Origin: a virus
Virus record (IMG/VR): IMGVR_UViG_3300022929_000185
Span: 1 to 24,951 of that record
Length of the DNA: 24,951 nucleotides
Direction: 5' to 3' (one strand)
The notes below the pieces were generated by a model. The model was not told the origin of the DNA. It saw only the letters and a list, made by a program, of their open reading frames with translations, and did not search any database. Shown here piece by piece: positions 5,341 through 13,362 of the stretch (within the stretch, counting starts at the first letter, position 1; each line of letters begins with the position of its first letter). The position numbers and the translations under genes are program-made.

Positions 5341-6954
5341 ATGAGTGCAGCACACGCAGTAGAAGATACACACGAAGTAACACACCAGCCTTGTCCATAC
5401 GAATCATGCGGAAGCAGTGATGCCTTTGCTTGGAATCCTGGGAAGAGCACAGGTTATTGCTTTGGCTGTAGTTCATCGTACCCACGTCCAAACTTTCGGA
5501 CACAGATCTTTGATTGGGCAGAGGAAACATACCCTGTCCAAGCTATAGAGCAACCCAAAGATCAGAACCGTCCCATCAAGTCAGCTACCTTCAAAGGTAT
5601 TCGTGGACTAGACGAGGACGTAGCACGTCTGTACAAGATCCAGCTTCAGCTTGACGAAGATGGTGTGCCTGTTCGGTATGCCTTCAAGTACCCTAACAAC
5701 ACAAAGTACCGTGGCTATGACGAGAAGAAGTTCTGGACTGAGCAGAGAGGATCACCTAAGGATCTATTCGGCCCTGACTTCAATGCTGGTTCAAGCAAAC
5801 GTTTATACATAACAGAGGGTGAGTTCGATGCGGCATCTCTGTACCAAGCCTTAGGTAAAAGCTATCCAGTCAAGTCATTGCCCAGCGCATCTATCTCAGA
5901 GAAGTTCATCAAGAATGTCTTTGAGTATCTCAACTCATTCAGTGAGATCGTGTATGCTGGTGAGCAAGACGAAGCAGGAAAGGCAGCAGCCAACAGACTG
6001 TATGGTCTGTTCCCAGAGAAGTTCTACTATGTACCTTTGACTAAGCACAAGGATGCTAATGACTTCATCACGTCAGGTGATGTCGATGACTTGAAGTGGG
6101 CAGCATTGAAGCCCCAACGTTTCAGCCCAGACAACTTCTTTGTTGGTGACATCGAAGTAGAGAAAGCTATCACAACAGAGAACCCTTACGAGTATGTTCC
6201 AACAGGACACACAGGTTTGGATGATAAGATCCGAGGCTTAGTTAAAGGTGGTCTGACATTCATCAAGGCATTGCGTGGACAAGGTAAGACAGAACTTATT
6301 CGTTACTTTGAAGTTGGCCTACTGAAGTCTGAGACACGTATTGCTTTGCTTCACATGGAAGAGATGAAGTCCACAACCTACCGTGCTATGGCAACCTATG
6401 AGCTAGGTGCCAATGTTCGTACCAAAGAAGATGCCCAAGAGAATGGTATCTCTGAGGATCAGGTAATCGAAGCAGCCAAGAAAGCAGCACAAGACGAGAA
6501 GACAATCATCTTTGAGATGCAAGCACACGATGACCCAATGGCTCTGCTTGAGTATGTACGTCTAGCAGCTACAGTCTACGGCGCACAGTTCATCTTCATT
6601 GACCACGTCCAACGACTAGCCTACCTATCCAACGCAGGTGTCGAAGGTGCCACCAGTACACTGACAACACTGGGTGCACGTATGGCACAGCTAGCCAAAG
6701 AACTAGACATCGGTGTGATCTTTATCTCACAGGTCAATGATGACGGACGAACAAAGTATGCTGCATCTCTTGAGGAAGAAGCAATCATTTGTATCAAACT
6801 AGAACGTGACACTGAGGCCGAAGATGAGATGGAACGTAACACAACAAACTTTATTGTTGACAAGAACCGTCCATTCTCTAAGTTAGGTAATGCTGGTTCG
6901 GTATACTACGATCCAGACACCACAATCTTAGAAGAGGTTTCATTCAGAGTATGA
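5341..6954 (+). CDS. T7 gp4-like DNA primase-helicase, 537 aa
   Basis: The N-terminus carries a zinc-binding Cys4 module (C18, C23, C40, C43) as in T7 primase. A TOPRIM-like catalytic region follows, with YITEGEFDA (156-164), GEQDEAG (207-213) and KDAND (237-241). The C-terminal half is a RecA-like helicase: the Walker A region ALRGQGKT (310-317) has Ala where the first Gly usually stands, and FIFIDHVQ forms Walker B. T7 gp4 is 566 residues, so this is full length. It would unwind the fork with its hexameric helicase and prime the lagging strand. AAGGAGA lies before the ATG, and the stop overlaps the polymerase start (ATGA), which implies coupled expression. Confidence 0.93.
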   Translation: MSAAHAVEDTHEVTHQPCPYESCGSSDAFAWNPGKSTGYCFGCSSSYPRPNFRTQIFDWAEETYPVQAIEQPKDQNRPIKSATFKGIRGLDEDVARLYKIQLQLDEDGVPVRYAFKYPNNTKYRGYDEKKFWTEQRGSPKDLFGPDFNAGSSKRLYITEGEFDAASLYQALGKSYPVKSLPSASISEKFIKNVFEYLNSFSEIVYAGEQDEAGKAAANRLYGLFPEKFYYVPLTKHKDANDFITSGDVDDLKWAALKPQRFSPDNFFVGDIEVEKAITTENPYEYVPTGHTGLDDKIRGLVKGGLTFIKALRGQGKTELIRYFEVGLLKSETRIALLHMEEMKSTTYRAMATYELGANVRTKEDAQENGISEDQVIEAAKKAAQDEKTIIFEMQAHDDPMALLEYVRLAATVYGAQFIFIDHVQRLAYLSNAGVEGATSTLTTLGARMAQLAKELDIGVIFISQVNDDGRTKYAASLEEEAIICIKLERDTEAEDEMERNTTNFIVDKNRPFSKLGNAGSVYYDPDTTILEEVSFRV

Positions 6955-8912
6955 AGATAGCAGTCAGTGATATCGAAACAAACAAGCTGGAAGGCAGTGA
7001 TAAGCTTTGGCTATGTGGTGGGAAAGACCTAACCACAGGTGAGGTGTATAAGTTTGAGAAGTGTCACGAAGATCCTGTTGCTAAAGCAGAGGCTATCAAG
7101 TGGTATCAGTCTTTGGATTATGTTGTTGGTCATAACTTTGTGCAGTTCGATGCACCAGAGCTTAACCGATTACTACAACCACGGCTCATTGATCCACACA
7201 AGATCATTGATACTTTGATTGTGTCTCGTACACTGGACTACGACATTGCAATCCCTAAGGGTGCTCGTTCTCCTCACAGCCTAGATGCTTGGGGACGTAG
7301 GCTTGGTGTGTACAAAGGTGACTTCCATGCCTTTGAAGAGTTCTCAGACGAGATGGTTGAGTACTGGTATGGTGACTTGGATACAACAGAAGCCTTGTTT
7401 AAGCACTTCAAGAAGTACATCTTTGATCCTGACTGGAAGAGATCCCTTCGTGCAGAGCATGACCTACAGATTGAATTGGTTCGGACTAAGTACTACGGCT
7501 TTGCTTTCGACAGCAATAAAGCTGAGTTCCTTCTTAACTCAATCCAAGTTCAGATGAATAAGCTTGAGCAACAGTTTCAAGTAGACTTCCCACCGAAGAT
7601 GCTTGAGGTGAATAGGATCAAGTATCGCCTCAAGAAAGATGGCACAGAGATGGCAACAGTGATTAATGCCAAGAAGAAGTACGCATTGACCACAATGGAT
7701 GGCGAAGACCTTGTGTGTCACGATTGGATTGACTTCAAACCTGGTTCTCCTAAGGATCGTATTGATGCCTTGTGGGAAGCTGGCTGGCAACCTGTCGATA
7801 AGACTAAGACACACCTCAAGTTTGAACGCCTTAATGTTGGTGACCCTTACGGAACAGTTATCAAGTCTATGGACAAAGCATTCTATAAGGAGAAGAAGGA
7901 ACACCTATCCAAGTACGGGTGGGCAGTCACAGAGGATAACCTATCCACACTCCCAGAGGATGCCCCTGAGGGCGCAAAGGCTTTGGCTAAGTGGCTTACC
8001 TTAGAAGGACGTAGAAGCTCACTGGTGGAGTGGCTAGGGCAGGTCAAAGGGGATGGACGTATACACGGTACCATCATGAACATAGGTGCATGGACTGGGC
8101 GTTGTGCCCACAAGTCACCCAACACAGCTAACATTCCTTCTGCCTTTCATGGTGAAGCAAAGACAGCTGTCGAAGAGGTAAAGAAACAATATGATTCACA
8201 TCTACGTTCATGCTGGACTGTGCCTAGTGGTTCTTTCTTGGTTGGTACTGATGCTGATGGTATTCAGTTACGAGTTCTAGCAGACTACTTGTGGCGGCAC
8301 TTTGATGCAGATCAGTACGCCAAAGCTATCATGGAAGGTAAGAAGGAAAACGAAACAGACATTCACAACGTTAATAAGAAAGCTCTAGGTCTACCTCACG
8401 CAACACGTGACATGGCTAAGACTTTTATTTATGCTTGGCTTCTTGGTGCTGGTGTAGCTAAGACTGCACAGATCCTGAAGGTAAACCAGAAGCAAGCAAC
8501 ACAAGCACGTGACTCATTCGTTAAGTCTATTGACGGGTTAGCACAACTTAAGAATAGGTTGATACCTTACATTGCAGAGCAAGGATACTTCACTGGGTAT
8601 GACGGACGTAAAGTTAAGATACCTTCAGCACACAAGGCTCTAGCTGGTATGCTACAGTCAGCTGAAAGTATCTTGATGAAGCACACTCTAATCAAGTGGA
8701 CATCTGAGGCACGTAAGCAAGGCATCAACTTTAAGCTGGTGGGTTTCATCCACGATGAATACCAGACAGAGGTGATAGGAACACAAGAAGAAGCCGAAGC
8801 ACTAGGTAAACTACAGGCACAATGTATGCTTGAGGTAGGCCAAGAGCTAGGGTTCAAGATACCTACACCAGGATCTTACGATGTAGGAAAAAACTGGCTT
8901 GACACCCACTAA
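6951..8912 (+). CDS. Family A (T7-like) DNA polymerase with 3'-5' exonuclease, 653 aa
   Basis: The exonuclease domain retains all motifs: Exo I D7-I-E9, Exo II N62-x3-F-D67 and Exo III Y140-x3-D144, so proofreading should be active. In the polymerase domain, motif A is D434-A-D-G-I-Q-L-R, motif B is R486-D-M-A-K490-T-F-I-Y494, and motif C is H601-D602-E603. Y494 matches T7 Tyr526 (E. coli 762 position), the state common in lytic phages. Q439 replaces the Glu that normally forms the sugar steric gate. At 653 residues it is somewhat shorter than T7 gp5 (704). The ATGA overlap with the primase-helicase gene couples the replisome genes. Confidence 0.95.
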   Translation: MKIAVSDIETNKLEGSDKLWLCGGKDLTTGEVYKFEKCHEDPVAKAEAIKWYQSLDYVVGHNFVQFDAPELNRLLQPRLIDPHKIIDTLIVSRTLDYDIAIPKGARSPHSLDAWGRRLGVYKGDFHAFEEFSDEMVEYWYGDLDTTEALFKHFKKYIFDPDWKRSLRAEHDLQIELVRTKYYGFAFDSNKAEFLLNSIQVQMNKLEQQFQVDFPPKMLEVNRIKYRLKKDGTEMATVINAKKKYALTTMDGEDLVCHDWIDFKPGSPKDRIDALWEAGWQPVDKTKTHLKFERLNVGDPYGTVIKSMDKAFYKEKKEHLSKYGWAVTEDNLSTLPEDAPEGAKALAKWLTLEGRRSSLVEWLGQVKGDGRIHGTIMNIGAWTGRCAHKSPNTANIPSAFHGEAKTAVEEVKKQYDSHLRSCWTVPSGSFLVGTDADGIQLRVLADYLWRHFDADQYAKAIMEGKKENETDIHNVNKKALGLPHATRDMAKTFIYAWLLGAGVAKTAQILKVNQKQATQARDSFVKSIDGLAQLKNRLIPYIAEQGYFTGYDGRKVKIPSAHKALAGMLQSAESILMKHTLIKWTSEARKQGINFKLVGFIHDEYQTEVIGTQEEAEALGKLQAQCMLEVGQELGFKIPTPGSYDVGKNWLDTH

Positions 8913-8928
8913 AACTGTATGATACAAA
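8899..8928 (+). promoter_or_regulatory. Candidate sigma70 promoter before the SSB gene
   Basis: A perfect TTGACA (8899-8904) is followed after 18 bases by TACAAA (8923-8928), a 4-of-6 match to the -10 box. The predicted start near 8935 would leave a leader of about 25 bases. The leader contains the AAACTAAATACCTAGA motif (8926-8941) also seen upstream of the gene at 2608. The -35 lies inside the end of the polymerase gene. Confidence 0.4.
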
Positions 8929-8959
8929 CTAAATACCTAGAAAAAGAAAGGTTAAGACT

Positions 8960-9523
8960 ATGGCTGATAGAGTAAAAACAAAGTACCTAGAACTGTTCGC
9001 AACAATGGAGTGGGCAAAGGTTTTCGAAAGCAACCGTGATCGTTCCCCTTGGAACGTAGAGACAGACGGTGAATACAAAGTCACCTTGATCCTGAAGGAT
9101 GAAGATGCAGCAAAGCTGAAAGAAGCTGGATGTGCTACCAAGATGGAGAACACCGCAGAAGGTGTACGTGTCACAGTTAAACGTCCATGTGTTCACCCAC
9201 GTCATGAGTGGGCAGGTGGTACACCAAAAGTAGCAGACGTAAAGGGTCAACCTTGGGACTTGGAAACACATGGCTTGATTGGCAATGGTTCCACAGGGTT
9301 GGTTACTGTGTCTGTATTTGATGCAGGACAAGGACGTTTCGGCACACGCCTTGAGTCTGTACAAGTTGTAGACCATGTCGTCTACGAATCAGAAGGAGGC
9401 TCACCTCGTTTCAAGGATCTCTCCTCCCTAGCCTCTGGCGATGCTGGGTCTCCTTCTAAAGCAAGTGCCCCTTCTCCTAAAGAGGAAACTCCAGTTCTTG
9501 CTGGGGATGAAATTCCTTTCTAG
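8960..9523 (+). CDS. Single-stranded DNA-binding protein (gp2.5 position), 187 aa
   Basis: The gene lies between polymerase and nuclease, as SSB genes do in T7-like phages. The N-terminal and central part is beta-rich with basic and aromatic residues (SPWNVETDGEYKVTLILK, VRVTVKRPCVHPRHEW), in keeping with an OB-fold. A Ser/Ala/Pro-rich linker (about 150-176) leads to an acidic tail ending GDEIPF. That is very close to the DDDIPF tail of bacterial SSB, whereas T7 gp2.5 ends in Asp-Asp-Phe. The tail normally recruits replication and repair partners. Assignment rests on tail and context; the OB-fold itself is inferred. AAAGG precedes the ATG. Confidence 0.75.
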   Translation: MADRVKTKYLELFATMEWAKVFESNRDRSPWNVETDGEYKVTLILKDEDAAKLKEAGCATKMENTAEGVRVTVKRPCVHPRHEWAGGTPKVADVKGQPWDLETHGLIGNGSTGLVTVSVFDAGQGRFGTRLESVQVVDHVVYESEGGSPRFKDLSSLASGDAGSPSKASAPSPKEETPVLAGDEIPF

Positions 9524-9598
9524 GACTCTTCTAAGTGTGTGTTAAAAGAAAGCTCCTTCCCTTAACTGGGTGGGGGCAAACCATAACTTAGAAAGGTC
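9524..9598 (+). promoter_or_regulatory. Folded leader that may hide the nuclease ribosome-binding site
   Basis: Outer arms GACTCTTCTAAGT (9524-9536) and ACTTAGAAAGGTC (9586-9598) are complementary at 11 of 13 positions. Inside is a second hairpin, GCTCCTTCCC (9552-9561) with GGGTGGGGGC (9568-9577), with two G-U pairs and one U-U mismatch around a 6-base loop. No T-tract follows, so it is not a normal terminator. The outer right arm contains GAAAGG (9591-9596), the likely ribosome-binding site of the gene at 9604, so folding could restrain its translation. Confidence 0.5.
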
Positions 9599-9603
9599 TT
9601 AGG

Positions 9604-10470
9604 ATGAGTAAGAGTATTGATACATTAGTACAAGACATCGAGGAAACCATCCTTGGTCTTAACGGTTGGGACTCTGCTGTTGGAGAGTTCATGTCAAAGA
9701 ACATAGCTGTCCTAGCAGAGAGCAGATTTAAGAAACCGCAGGAGCCACGCAGCTACCTGTCTTTGTCGTCTTTAGGGACACCCTGTAAACGCAAGCTGTG
9801 GTACAAGATCAACATGCCAGACACAGCAGAGAGCCTCGGCCCAAACACCTTGTTGAAGTTCTTCTACGGTGATGTAGTTGAGGAGCTAGTCCTTGCCTTA
9901 GCTGTTGCTGGTGGACACAAGGTTGAAGGTATGCAAGACAAGATGGATGTACACGGAATCAAAGGACACCGTGATGCTGTCATTGATGGTATGACTATCG
10001 ACGTTAAGACTGCATCTCCAGCTGGCTTCAAGAAGTTTAAGAACGGTAACCTACGTAAGGAAGATCCATTCGGATACATCTCTCAGCTGTCTTCCTATGT
10101 GTACGCAGCAAAGGATGATCCCCTTGTAACAGACAAGAAGAGGGGCGGGTTCCTTGTTGTTGATAAAGTGAATGGGGATGTTTGCCTAGACATCTACGAT
10201 TTCACAGACGAGTTCGAAAAGAAAGAACAAGAAGTCTCCTACCTCAAGGAGATGGTGGCAGCTGGTGAACCACCAGAGAGAGCCTTCGAACCTGTCGATC
10301 AAAAGGCTGACTCACCTAACGGAAACAAGAAGCTTCCTTTTGCTTGTGGTTACTGTGAGTATAAGAAGGCTTGCTACCCAAATCTACGTAAGTTTGTATA
10401 CGCCAACGGCCCCTTGTACCTGACAAAGGTTGTTAAGAAACCTATCGCCTTTGAAGACTTGGAGTTTTAA
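9604..10470 (+). CDS. RecB/Cas4-type PD-(D/E)XK nuclease with Fe-S cysteines, 288 aa
   Basis: This enzyme takes the exonuclease place beside SSB and endonuclease I. The nuclease core is visible as GHRDAV (121-126, D124), IDVK (132-135, D133 and K135) and QLSSYVYA (161-168, motif IV Q and Y). Four cysteines, C61 and then C248-x2-C251-x5-C257, flank the core in the arrangement used to hold a 4Fe-4S cluster in Cas4, AddB and Dna2. It probably degrades DNA ends for recombination or breaks down host DNA, as T7 gp6 does by another fold. No CRISPR genes are nearby, so it is not a CRISPR Cas4. The start is the ATG after the folded leader. Confidence 0.85.
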   Translation: MSKSIDTLVQDIEETILGLNGWDSAVGEFMSKNIAVLAESRFKKPQEPRSYLSLSSLGTPCKRKLWYKINMPDTAESLGPNTLLKFFYGDVVEELVLALAVAGGHKVEGMQDKMDVHGIKGHRDAVIDGMTIDVKTASPAGFKKFKNGNLRKEDPFGYISQLSSYVYAAKDDPLVTDKKRGGFLVVDKVNGDVCLDIYDFTDEFEKKEQEVSYLKEMVAAGEPPERAFEPVDQKADSPNGNKKLPFACGYCEYKKACYPNLRKFVYANGPLYLTKVVKKPIAFEDLEF

Positions 10471-10472
10471 GT

Positions 10473-10892
10473 GTGGCTTTCAATAGAAGTAGAATGAGGG
10501 GCATCAAGGAAGGATATCGGTCAGGTCTTGAAGAAGATACAGCCGCCTTCCTTGACAAGCAAAAGGTTAAGTACACTTACGAAAAGAAGAAGATCAAGTG
10601 GGTAGACCTTAAGTACAGAACCTACACACCTGATTTTGTTCTTGAGAATGGTATAATCATTGAGACTAAGGGAAGGTTCCTTACAGATGATAGACGTAAG
10701 CACAAAGAGATTAAGAAACAGTATCCTCATTTAGATATACGTTTCGTCTTTACAAACTGTCGAGCTAAACTATATAAGGGTAGCAAGACAACATACGAAG
10801 ACTGGTGTATCAAGAATGGATTTAAGTATTCCAACAAGACTATACCCCAAGAGTGGTTGGAAGAAGAACCGAAACAACAAGATTGTGATTGA
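10473..10892 (+). CDS. T7 endonuclease I (gp3)-like Holliday junction resolvase, 139 aa
   Basis: The sequence follows T7 endonuclease I closely: YRSGLE with E20, then YTPDF with D54, and ETKG with E64 and K66. These are the metal-binding catalytic residues, at almost the same numbers as in T7 (149 residues). The later DDRRKHKEI, LDIRFVF, KLYKGSKTTY and IPQEWLEE blocks also correspond. It resolves branched DNA and can cut host DNA to release nucleotides. Translation begins at GTG, with GGAG (10461-10464) 8 bases upstream. It follows the nuclease by two bases, so the two are co-expressed. Confidence 0.95.
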   Translation: MAFNRSRMRGIKEGYRSGLEEDTAAFLDKQKVKYTYEKKKIKWVDLKYRTYTPDFVLENGIIIETKGRFLTDDRRKHKEIKKQYPHLDIRFVFTNCRAKLYKGSKTTYEDWCIKNGFKYSNKTIPQEWLEEEPKQQDCD

Positions 10893-10916
10893 CACAACTG
10901 TTCACTAAAGTATAAC
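10889..10916 (+). promoter_or_regulatory. Candidate sigma70 promoter before the nucleotide-metabolism arm
   Basis: TTGACA (10889-10894) is separated by 16 bases from TATAAC (10911-10916), a 6/6 and 5/6 match to the sigma70 boxes. The -35 overlaps the endonuclease I stop codon. The expected start near 10923 is only about 7 bases before the ATG at 10930, so the first gene would have almost no leader while mazG and nrdJ downstream would be served normally. This is the best sigma70-like site I see on the plus strand. Confidence 0.5.
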
Positions 10917-10929
10917 TAGGAGTTTCCGA

Positions 10930-11094
10930 ATGGAGTTTGAGATAAATGTTTTGCTGTGGGTAGATCCTGACGCTAACTTTATTGATGTACATGAAGATCA
11001 TTCCTTCTGTGTTGAACGGTTGGTAAGAGATATCTTGTACGATGTAGATGACGTGAAAGTAAAAGACTGTGAGGTGACCAGACATGATAACTAA
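10930..11094 (+). CDS. Small acidic hypothetical protein, 54 aa
   Basis: AGGAG (10918-10922) is 7 bases before the ATG, and the frame runs to TAA, overlapping mazG by 11 bases. The product (MEFEINVLLWVDPDANFIDV onward) has a strand-helix-strand pattern: a beta strand, a helix (CVERLVRDILYDV), and a last strand (DVKVKDCEV). Similar tiny strand-helix-strand proteins are frequent in marine phages. Function unknown. Confidence 0.6.
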   Translation: MEFEINVLLWVDPDANFIDVHEDHSFCVERLVRDILYDVDDVKVKDCEVTRHDN

Positions 11095-11467
11095 TAAAGA
11101 CTTGGAAGCATTTGAGTACTACGAAATGTTCCCTGAGACTGAGGCGTCTAGTAACCCATTTAAGGATTACTCAGAGTGGGTAGAAGATAAGATCCTAACT
11201 GAGGGTCATGACCGACTAGTCGAGAACACACTAGGGCTAGTTGGTGAAGCAGGTGAAGTAGCTGAGAAGATCAAGAAGCTTATTCGTGATAACAACAGAT
11301 ACACTTCAACTGATATCATCAAAGAACTAGGGGATGTTGTATTCTACGCAACAGCACTGGCTAACTACTACGGTGGTGACTTAGGTGTAACCCTGGCGAT
11401 GAACGTAAGGAAGCTCGATGACAGAGAGCTAAGAGGCAAACTTAAAGGAGACGGAGACAACCGATGA
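11084..11467 (+). CDS. mazG: MazG-like nucleotide pyrophosphohydrolase, 127 aa
   Basis: The all-alpha NTP-PPase signature is present: GLVGEAGEVAEKIKKL (51-66) with E55, E58 and E61, then ELGD with E81 and D84, the acidic set that binds magnesium. LDDRELRGKLKGDGDNR closes the domain as in single-domain MazG proteins. It hydrolyses nucleoside triphosphates to monophosphates and pyrophosphate. In marine phages it is thought to adjust the nucleotide pool or ppGpp signalling; the latter is debated. GAGGTG precedes the ATG, and the stop overlaps nrdJ (ATGA), which ties it to dNTP production. Confidence 0.9.
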   Translation: MITNKDLEAFEYYEMFPETEASSNPFKDYSEWVEDKILTEGHDRLVENTLGLVGEAGEVAEKIKKLIRDNNRYTSTDIIKELGDVVFYATALANYYGGDLGVTLAMNVRKLDDRELRGKLKGDGDNR

Positions 11468-13362
11468 ACAATATGTTACCAACAGATTACCAAGCATTTA
11501 TTCACACATCACGTTATGCACGATGGTTAGAGGATGAAGGACGGCGTGAGTCTTGGGCCGAGACTGTATCACGTTACATCAGTAACCTTGTACACACAAA
11601 GGTAGACCAAGACGTAGAGAATGAGATTGAACAGGCCATCCTGAACCTAGAGGTTATGCCCTCTATGCGAGCTATGATGACAGCTGGTCCTGCACTAGAA
11701 CGTGACAACACAGCAGGGTATAACTGCTCATACCTACCAGTAGATGACCCCAAGTCTTTCGATGAGGCTATGTTCATTCTGTTGTGTGGTACAGGTGTAG
11801 GCTTCTCTGTAGAACGTCAGTTCGTGACTAAGCTGCCAGAGGTACCAGAGTTATTCGACAGCGAGACTACAGTCGTAGTTAAGGATAGTAAAGAAGGTTG
11901 GGCTAAAGCTCTACGTCAAGTGATTGCATTGCTGTACTCAGGTGAGATCCCTAAGTGGGATGTATCACGTGTACGTCCTGCAGGTGCACGACTAAAGACA
12001 TTCGGTGGACGTGCTTCTGGTCCAGCACCACTGGTAGACTTGTTCAACTTTGTTATCCGCATCTTCAAGGATGCACAAGGACGTAAGCTATCCAGCATGG
12101 AAGCACACGACATCATGTGTAAGATCGGTGAAGTCGTAGTCGTTGGTGGTGTACGCCGCAGTGCTATGATCTCTCTGTCTAACTTGAGTGATGACCGTAT
12201 GCGTCATGCTAAGTCAGGTCAGTGGTGGGAGAACAATCCACAACGTGCCTTGGCTAATAACTCTGTGTCATATACTGAGAAGCCAGACAGCCTGTCGTTC
12301 ATGCGTGAGTGGATGGCATTGGTTGAGTCAGGCTCAGGTGAACGTGGCATCTTCAACCGTCAAGCATCTAAGAAACAAGCAGCTAAAAATGGTAGACGTG
12401 ATCCAGAATACAACTTTGGGACGAACCCATGTAGTGAGATAATTTTGCGCCCGTACCAATTTTGCAACTTAACGGAGTGTGTTGTTCGTGCTACAGACAC
12501 TATTGAAGATTTGGAACGGAAAGTTCGACTGGCTACAATACTTGGGACTATTCAGTCTACATACACCAAGTTCCCATACCTGCGAAAAGTGTGGCAAAAG
12601 AACACAGAAGAAGAACGACTGTTAGGTGTAAGCCTTACAGGTATTATGGATAACCCCTTGATGACCACAGAGAACGTTGGTCTGAATAAAACACTGGAGC
12701 ACCTACGAAATGTTGCTGTTACTACGAACTCTGAGTGGGCTGAACGCCTTGGTATCCCAGTTTCTGCTGCTATCACTTGTGTCAAACCTTCTGGAACCGT
12801 CTCTCAACTTGTTGACAGTGCTAGTGGTATTCATGCTCGTCACAGCCCCTATTATATTCGTACTGTCCGTGGTGATAATAAGGATCCACTTACGCAGTTC
12901 ATGATTGACCAAGGGATTCCAAATGAGCCTGACGCATTCAAGCCAGACCAGACTACAGTATTTAGCTTTCCAATTAAGTCACCTGACAATGCCGTTGTTA
13001 CCTCAGACGTATCAGCTATTGACCAACTAAAGATGTGGCTGGCATACCAACGTAACTGGTGTGAGCATAAGCCATCTGTGACTATCAACGTCAAGGCTAA
13101 CGAGTGGTTCGAGGTAGGTGCATTTGTGTATGAACACTTCGACGAGATGTCAGGTGTATCATTCCTGCCGTACAATGAGCACACATACCAGCAAGCACCT
13201 TATCAAGAGGTAGGTAAGTCTGACTACGAAACACTGCTATCAGTTATGCCTAAGTCAATCGACTGGGCTAAGATGAAAGAGTATGAAGCAGAGGACAACA
13301 CCTCTGGTATGCAGACACTAGCTTGCTCTGGCGACTCATGCGAAATCGTAGACCTAACATAG
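11464..13362 (+). CDS. nrdJ: Adenosylcobalamin-dependent (class II) ribonucleotide reductase, 632 aa
   Basis: The enzyme reduces ribonucleotides to deoxyribonucleotides using a B12-generated thiyl radical. The active site is clear: C88 in AGYNCSY, then NPC323SE325 with the radical Cys and catalytic Glu, and C334 eleven residues on, with the spacing of Lactobacillus RTPR C408/C419. The C-terminal pair C621-x4-C626 (ACSGDSC) is the swinging dithiol of the monomeric class II enzyme. It is about 100 residues shorter than the 739-residue Lactobacillus form. No R2 or NrdE/F subunit is needed. It is the hallmark gene of cobaviruses and would require host cobalamin. Codon use shifts inside the gene (about 12421-12960). 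The upstream GGAG is strong, and the glutaredoxin 248 bases on could reduce it. Confidence 0.95.
   Translation: MNNMLPTDYQAFIHTSRYARWLEDEGRRESWAETVSRYISNLVHTKVDQDVENEIEQAILNLEVMPSMRAMMTAGPALERDNTAGYNCSYLPVDDPKSFDEAMFILLCGTGVGFSVERQFVTKLPEVPELFDSETTVVVKDSKEGWAKALRQVIALLYSGEIPKWDVSRVRPAGARLKTFGGRASGPAPLVDLFNFVIRIFKDAQGRKLSSMEAHDIMCKIGEVVVVGGVRRSAMISLSNLSDDRMRHAKSGQWWENNPQRALANNSVSYTEKPDSLSFMREWMALVESGSGERGIFNRQASKKQAAKNGRRDPEYNFGTNPCSEIILRPYQFCNLTECVVRATDTIEDLERKVRLATILGTIQSTYTKFPYLRKVWQKNTEEERLLGVSLTGIMDNPLMTTENVGLNKTLEHLRNVAVTTNSEWAERLGIPVSAAITCVKPSGTVSQLVDSASGIHARHSPYYIRTVRGDNKDPLTQFMIDQGIPNEPDAFKPDQTTVFSFPIKSPDNAVVTSDVSAIDQLKMWLAYQRNWCEHKPSVTINVKANEWFEVGAFVYEHFDEMSGVSFLPYNEHTYQQAPYQEVGKSDYETLLSVMPKSIDWAKMKEYEAEDNTSGMQTLACSGDSCEIVDLT

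Noticed and set aside
9552-9577. An intrinsic terminator between SSB and the nuclease
   Set aside because: The hairpin is good but no T-tract follows; the next bases are AAACC.
9604-10470. A CRISPR Cas4 from the Fe-S nuclease motif
   Set aside because: The RecB/Cas4 fold is shared by many phage exonucleases, and no cas1, cas2 or repeat array is nearby.
11464-13362. An intein or intron in nrdJ
   Set aside because: The frame is continuous, active-site spacing matches the known enzyme, and no insertion is present, so at most a trace remains.
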